From: Vulcanimicrobiota bacterium
GTDB taxonomy: Bacteria; Vulcanimicrobiota; Vulcanimicrobiia; Vulcanimicrobiales; Vulcanimicrobiaceae
DNA: 7,215 nt
Direction of reading: 5' to 3'
Assembly: GCA_013043945.1 (NCBI GenBank)
Contig: JABEUW010000070.1
Location: 1 to 7,215, forward strand
The notes under the pieces are model-generated. The model saw nothing but the letters and a program-made list of their open reading frames with translations. It did not search any database and was not told where the DNA came from. This document shows, one piece after another, positions 5,300 to 7,215 of the stretch. Each line of letters begins with the position of its first letter. Within the stretch, counting starts at the first letter, position 1. The translations under genes were made by a program, and so were the position numbers.

Positions 5300-6236
5300 G
5301 ACATCGATCGCCGCGGGGATCTGCTTGCTGTTGGTCGTGCTGATGCTGCTCTTTTTGCTTTGGTATACGTGGCCCGCGATCCGGTATAACGGCCTGAGCA
5401 TTCTCAACGACATGACGTGGAACATCGGCAACCAGTACGGCACGGGGAGTTCGGTGCATAACGGCGTCTCCGCGGAGCCGGGTGCCGAATTCGGCGGCCT
5501 GGTCTTTTTAGTAGGGACGCTGCTATCGGCACTCCTCGCGATGGTCTTTGCCGTTCCGCTTGCCTTAGGTGTCGCGTTGACGATTGTCTATCGCTTGCCG
5601 GAGCGCTTGCGTTTACCGACCAATGCGTTAATCGAACTGATGGCCGGCATCCCATCGGTCGTCTACGGCTTGTGGGGTACGATCGTATTGGTACCTTGGG
5701 TGGGGAATCACGTCGCCCCGTTCGTCACGCATCATTTTGGTTTCATTCCCTTTCTCGGAGGGGATGCCGGAAGTGGGAATGGGCTCTTTGCAGCAGCGAT
5801 CGTCCTAGCGATCATGGTGATGCCGATTATGGTAGCGACCGTGCGCGACGTGCTGCTCGCGCAGCCGAAGAGTTTCTACGAGGCGAGCATGGCGCTTGGA
5901 AGCACCTCATGGCAGGCCGTCACGCATGCGGTCCTACCGAGCGTGCGCACCGGTATCGTCGGTGCGATTCTGGTCGCTTTCGGGCGCGCCCTCGGTGAAA
6001 CGATGGCCGTGCTGATGGTCGCCGGAAATGCAATCAATATTCTGCCGCATAATATTTTCTCGCCGATCAACACGATCGCAGCGGTCGTCGTGTCGCAATT
6101 AGAGTCGGCGGTCAGCGATGCCAGCGGCATCGCGCAGCGCTCGTTAGCCGAACTTGCGCTCGTATTGTTCGTCATTTCGTTGACGGTGAATACCGTCGCG
6201 CGCGTCGCGATACGCGGGCAGGATCGGTCGCACTGA
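5283..6236 (+). CDS. pstC: Phosphate ABC transporter permease PstC
   Basis: PstC is one of the two inner-membrane subunits that form the phosphate channel with PstA. From the ATG at 5283 it has 317 residues, close to E. coli PstC (319), with about six membrane helices. The permease EAA loop, which contacts the ATPase, reads EASMALGSTSWQAVTHAVLP, followed by the family's GRALGETMAV stretch. IELMAGIPSVVYGLWG is also typical of PstC. The frame is open back to a TTG at 5202, one base after the pstS stop, giving 344 residues. I prefer 5283 because the 5202 TTG has no ribosome binding site and the extra 27 residues would be encoded by two hairpins. The 5283 start itself has only a weak AGCGGA and lies in a hairpin loop, so the start is uncertain. 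The stop TGA overlaps the pstA ATG by one base. Confidence 0.9.
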   Translation: MLAGVLTSIAAGICLLLVVLMLLFLLWYTWPAIRYNGLSILNDMTWNIGNQYGTGSSVHNGVSAEPGAEFGGLVFLVGTLLSALLAMVFAVPLALGVALTIVYRLPERLRLPTNALIELMAGIPSVVYGLWGTIVLVPWVGNHVAPFVTHHFGFIPFLGGDAGSGNGLFAAAIVLAIMVMPIMVATVRDVLLAQPKSFYEASMALGSTSWQAVTHAVLPSVRTGIVGAILVAFGRALGETMAVLMVAGNAINILPHNIFSPINTIAAVVVSQLESAVSDASGIAQRSLAELALVLFVISLTVNTVARVAIRGQDRSH

Positions 6237-7093
6237 TGGTCTCTCGCGTCGCTCGGAACGTCGCCATCTCTCGCTTTTGGTGGGTGCTTTGCATCGCCTC
6301 GCTGGTTGGGGCGTTGCTCGTGTTGCTCTCGCTCTTTGGGTTCGTCTTCGTACGCGGCATCGCCGCGATTCGCCCCGAGATCTTCTTTACCGTGACCCAA
6401 GGCATCGCCGGCGGCCTCGCCAACGCGATCGTGGGGACGTTGCTGCTGGTGACGCTGGCTATTGCATTGGTCGTGCCGGTCGGCATCGGCGCGGCGGTCT
6501 GGGTCACGCAGTTTGCGCCGGATCGCTTGCGCATCGTCGTGCGACTCTCGATCGACGTCCTCTTCGGGGTTCCCTCGATCGTGGTTGGGTATTTTCTCTA
6601 CGTCGCGTTGGTGGAGACGGCGGGCTGGGGTTTCTCGCTCGTCGCCGGCTCGCTCGCGCTGGCGATCATTATGCTGCCGTACGTCTATCGCGCTGCCGAT
6701 CTTGCATTCTCGGCGGTGCCACGCGATCTCGTGGAAGCCTCGGTCGCCTTAGGCGCTCGCCCGTTAACGACGTTCGTGCGCGTCGCATTTCCTTGGGCAT
6801 TGCCGGGAACGCTGACAGGGCTGCTTATCGGCGTCGGCATCGCCTTAGGCGAGACCGCACCGCTGATCTATACCGCCGGTTGGTCGAACTATATGCCGAC
6901 GCTCGCGCTCACCCATTCGCCGGTCGGCTATCTTACCTACGTGGTGTGGACGTTCATTAACGAGCCCTTCAAACAATCGCATCAACTTGCCTATGCCGCC
7001 GCCTTTCTCTTGATGGTTGCGATCTTCGTTACCAACTTCGTCGCTCGCGCGGCGGTGGAGTACTGGGCCTCCCGTACCCGCTCCCACTCTTGA
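6236..7093 (+). CDS. pstA: Phosphate ABC transporter permease PstA
   Basis: PstA is the second inner-membrane channel subunit, partner of PstC. Its 285 residues show about six hydrophobic segments. The EAA loop is EASVALGARPLTTFVRVAFP, followed by the characteristic GIALGETAPLIYTAG. LFGVPSIVVGYFLY matches the PstA counterpart of PstC's AGIPSVVYG segment. The ATG shares its A with the pstC stop (TGATG at 6234-6238). A weak AGGAT lies 11 bases upstream, so initiation probably depends on ribosomes finishing pstC. Length and motifs look intact. The partner ATPase PstB is not seen within the window. Confidence 0.92.
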   Translation: MVSRVARNVAISRFWWVLCIASLVGALLVLLSLFGFVFVRGIAAIRPEIFFTVTQGIAGGLANAIVGTLLLVTLAIALVVPVGIGAAVWVTQFAPDRLRIVVRLSIDVLFGVPSIVVGYFLYVALVETAGWGFSLVAGSLALAIIMLPYVYRAADLAFSAVPRDLVEASVALGARPLTTFVRVAFPWALPGTLTGLLIGVGIALGETAPLIYTAGWSNYMPTLALTHSPVGYLTYVVWTFINEPFKQSHQLAYAAAFLLMVAIFVTNFVARAAVEYWASRTRSHS

Positions 7094-7215
7094 TTCCGGG
7101 CTGAATCCGCCGATATCGATCGTGTCCCCGGGAGTGGTGTACGAAAGGATCACCCTCGTAGCATAGGGAGCGGTCACCGTGGCTTTCGGCGAAGGTTGTT
7201 TTTGAAAAAGAAACA
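7094..7215. other. Region downstream of pstA
   Basis: These 122 bases separate pstA from whatever follows. The pstA frame stays open after its stop to the window edge, but contains no start until TTG codons at 7196 and 7202. No convincing intrinsic terminator is present: the T-run at 7199-7203 follows only a weak 4-base stem. The gap is longer than usual inside a tight pstCAB operon. Confidence 0.5.
7202..7215 (+). CDS. Possible start of the next gene (3' end outside window)
   Basis: TTG at 7202 followed by three lysine codons lies 6 bases after GAAGG (7191-7195). This would be a normal ribosome binding site and a Lys-rich N-terminus, as found in signal peptides or some PstB proteins. Only four full codons are visible, so neither the family nor the reality of the gene can be confirmed. 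Confidence 0.2.

Noticed and set aside
6845..7177. 110-residue minus-strand frame starting after pstA
   Set aside because: The first part reads somewhat like protein, but most of it is antisense to the conserved pstA end, and it has no ribosome binding site or family resemblance.
7177..7204. Intrinsic terminator after pstA
   Set aside because: The T-run GTTTTTG is preceded only by a 4-base stem with a wobble pair, too weak to call.

Overview
The window is a stretch of bacterial chromosome with moderately high GC (about 60% by eye). It holds five complete genes in two divergently transcribed blocks, plus a likely gene end at the left edge and a possible gene start at the right edge. The proteins suggest a diderm bacterium: PstS has a cleavable signal peptide and no lipidation cysteine, and a separate lipoprotein has a good lipobox. 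Proline/threonine/serine simple-sequence linkers are common in poorly cultured, GC-rich lineages such as Eremiobacterota, Chloroflexota and Actinomycetota. I cannot place the organism more closely, and that list is a guess.

Left block, minus strand, read from about 3977 down to 67: (1) thrS, a threonyl-tRNA synthetase with complete editing, catalytic and anticodon-binding parts but no N-terminal TGS domain; (2) a lipoprotein of unknown function, with one small globular domain between Pro/Thr/Ser-rich stretches, whose ATG shares one base with the thrS stop; (3) a 12-helix major facilitator transporter carrying the exact signature motif of the JEN/SHS lactate-pyruvate:H+ symporters, starting at a GTG 6 bases after the lipoprotein stop. 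The spacing suggests one transcript. At positions 1-60 a plus-strand reading frame ends 6 bases from the transporter's stop and is probably the tail of a convergent gene.

Right block, plus strand, 4148-7093: pstS, pstC and pstA, which encode the periplasmic phosphate-binding protein and the two membrane subunits of the high-affinity phosphate ABC importer. The ATPase gene pstB is not inside the window; the sequence stops 122 bases after pstA. PstS binds phosphate in the periplasm and delivers it to the PstC-PstA channel. PstC and PstA are translationally coupled through a TGATG overlap. Between pstS and pstC lie two perfect or near-perfect hairpins, the second followed by TTTT. They could lower expression of the membrane subunits relative to the abundant binding protein.

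The 170-base divergent region between thrS and pstS contains an 18-base inverted repeat. It also contains three or four CTTAA-like direct repeats spaced 10-12 bases apart and placed about 10 bases before a possible -10 box, an arrangement resembling a PHO box. No mobile element, CRISPR array, rRNA or tRNA was seen. Nothing here clearly amounts to a new multi-gene system. The most unusual points are the TGS-less ThrRS coupled to a low-complexity lipoprotein, the prokaryotic JEN-type transporter, and the RNA/DNA structure around pstS.
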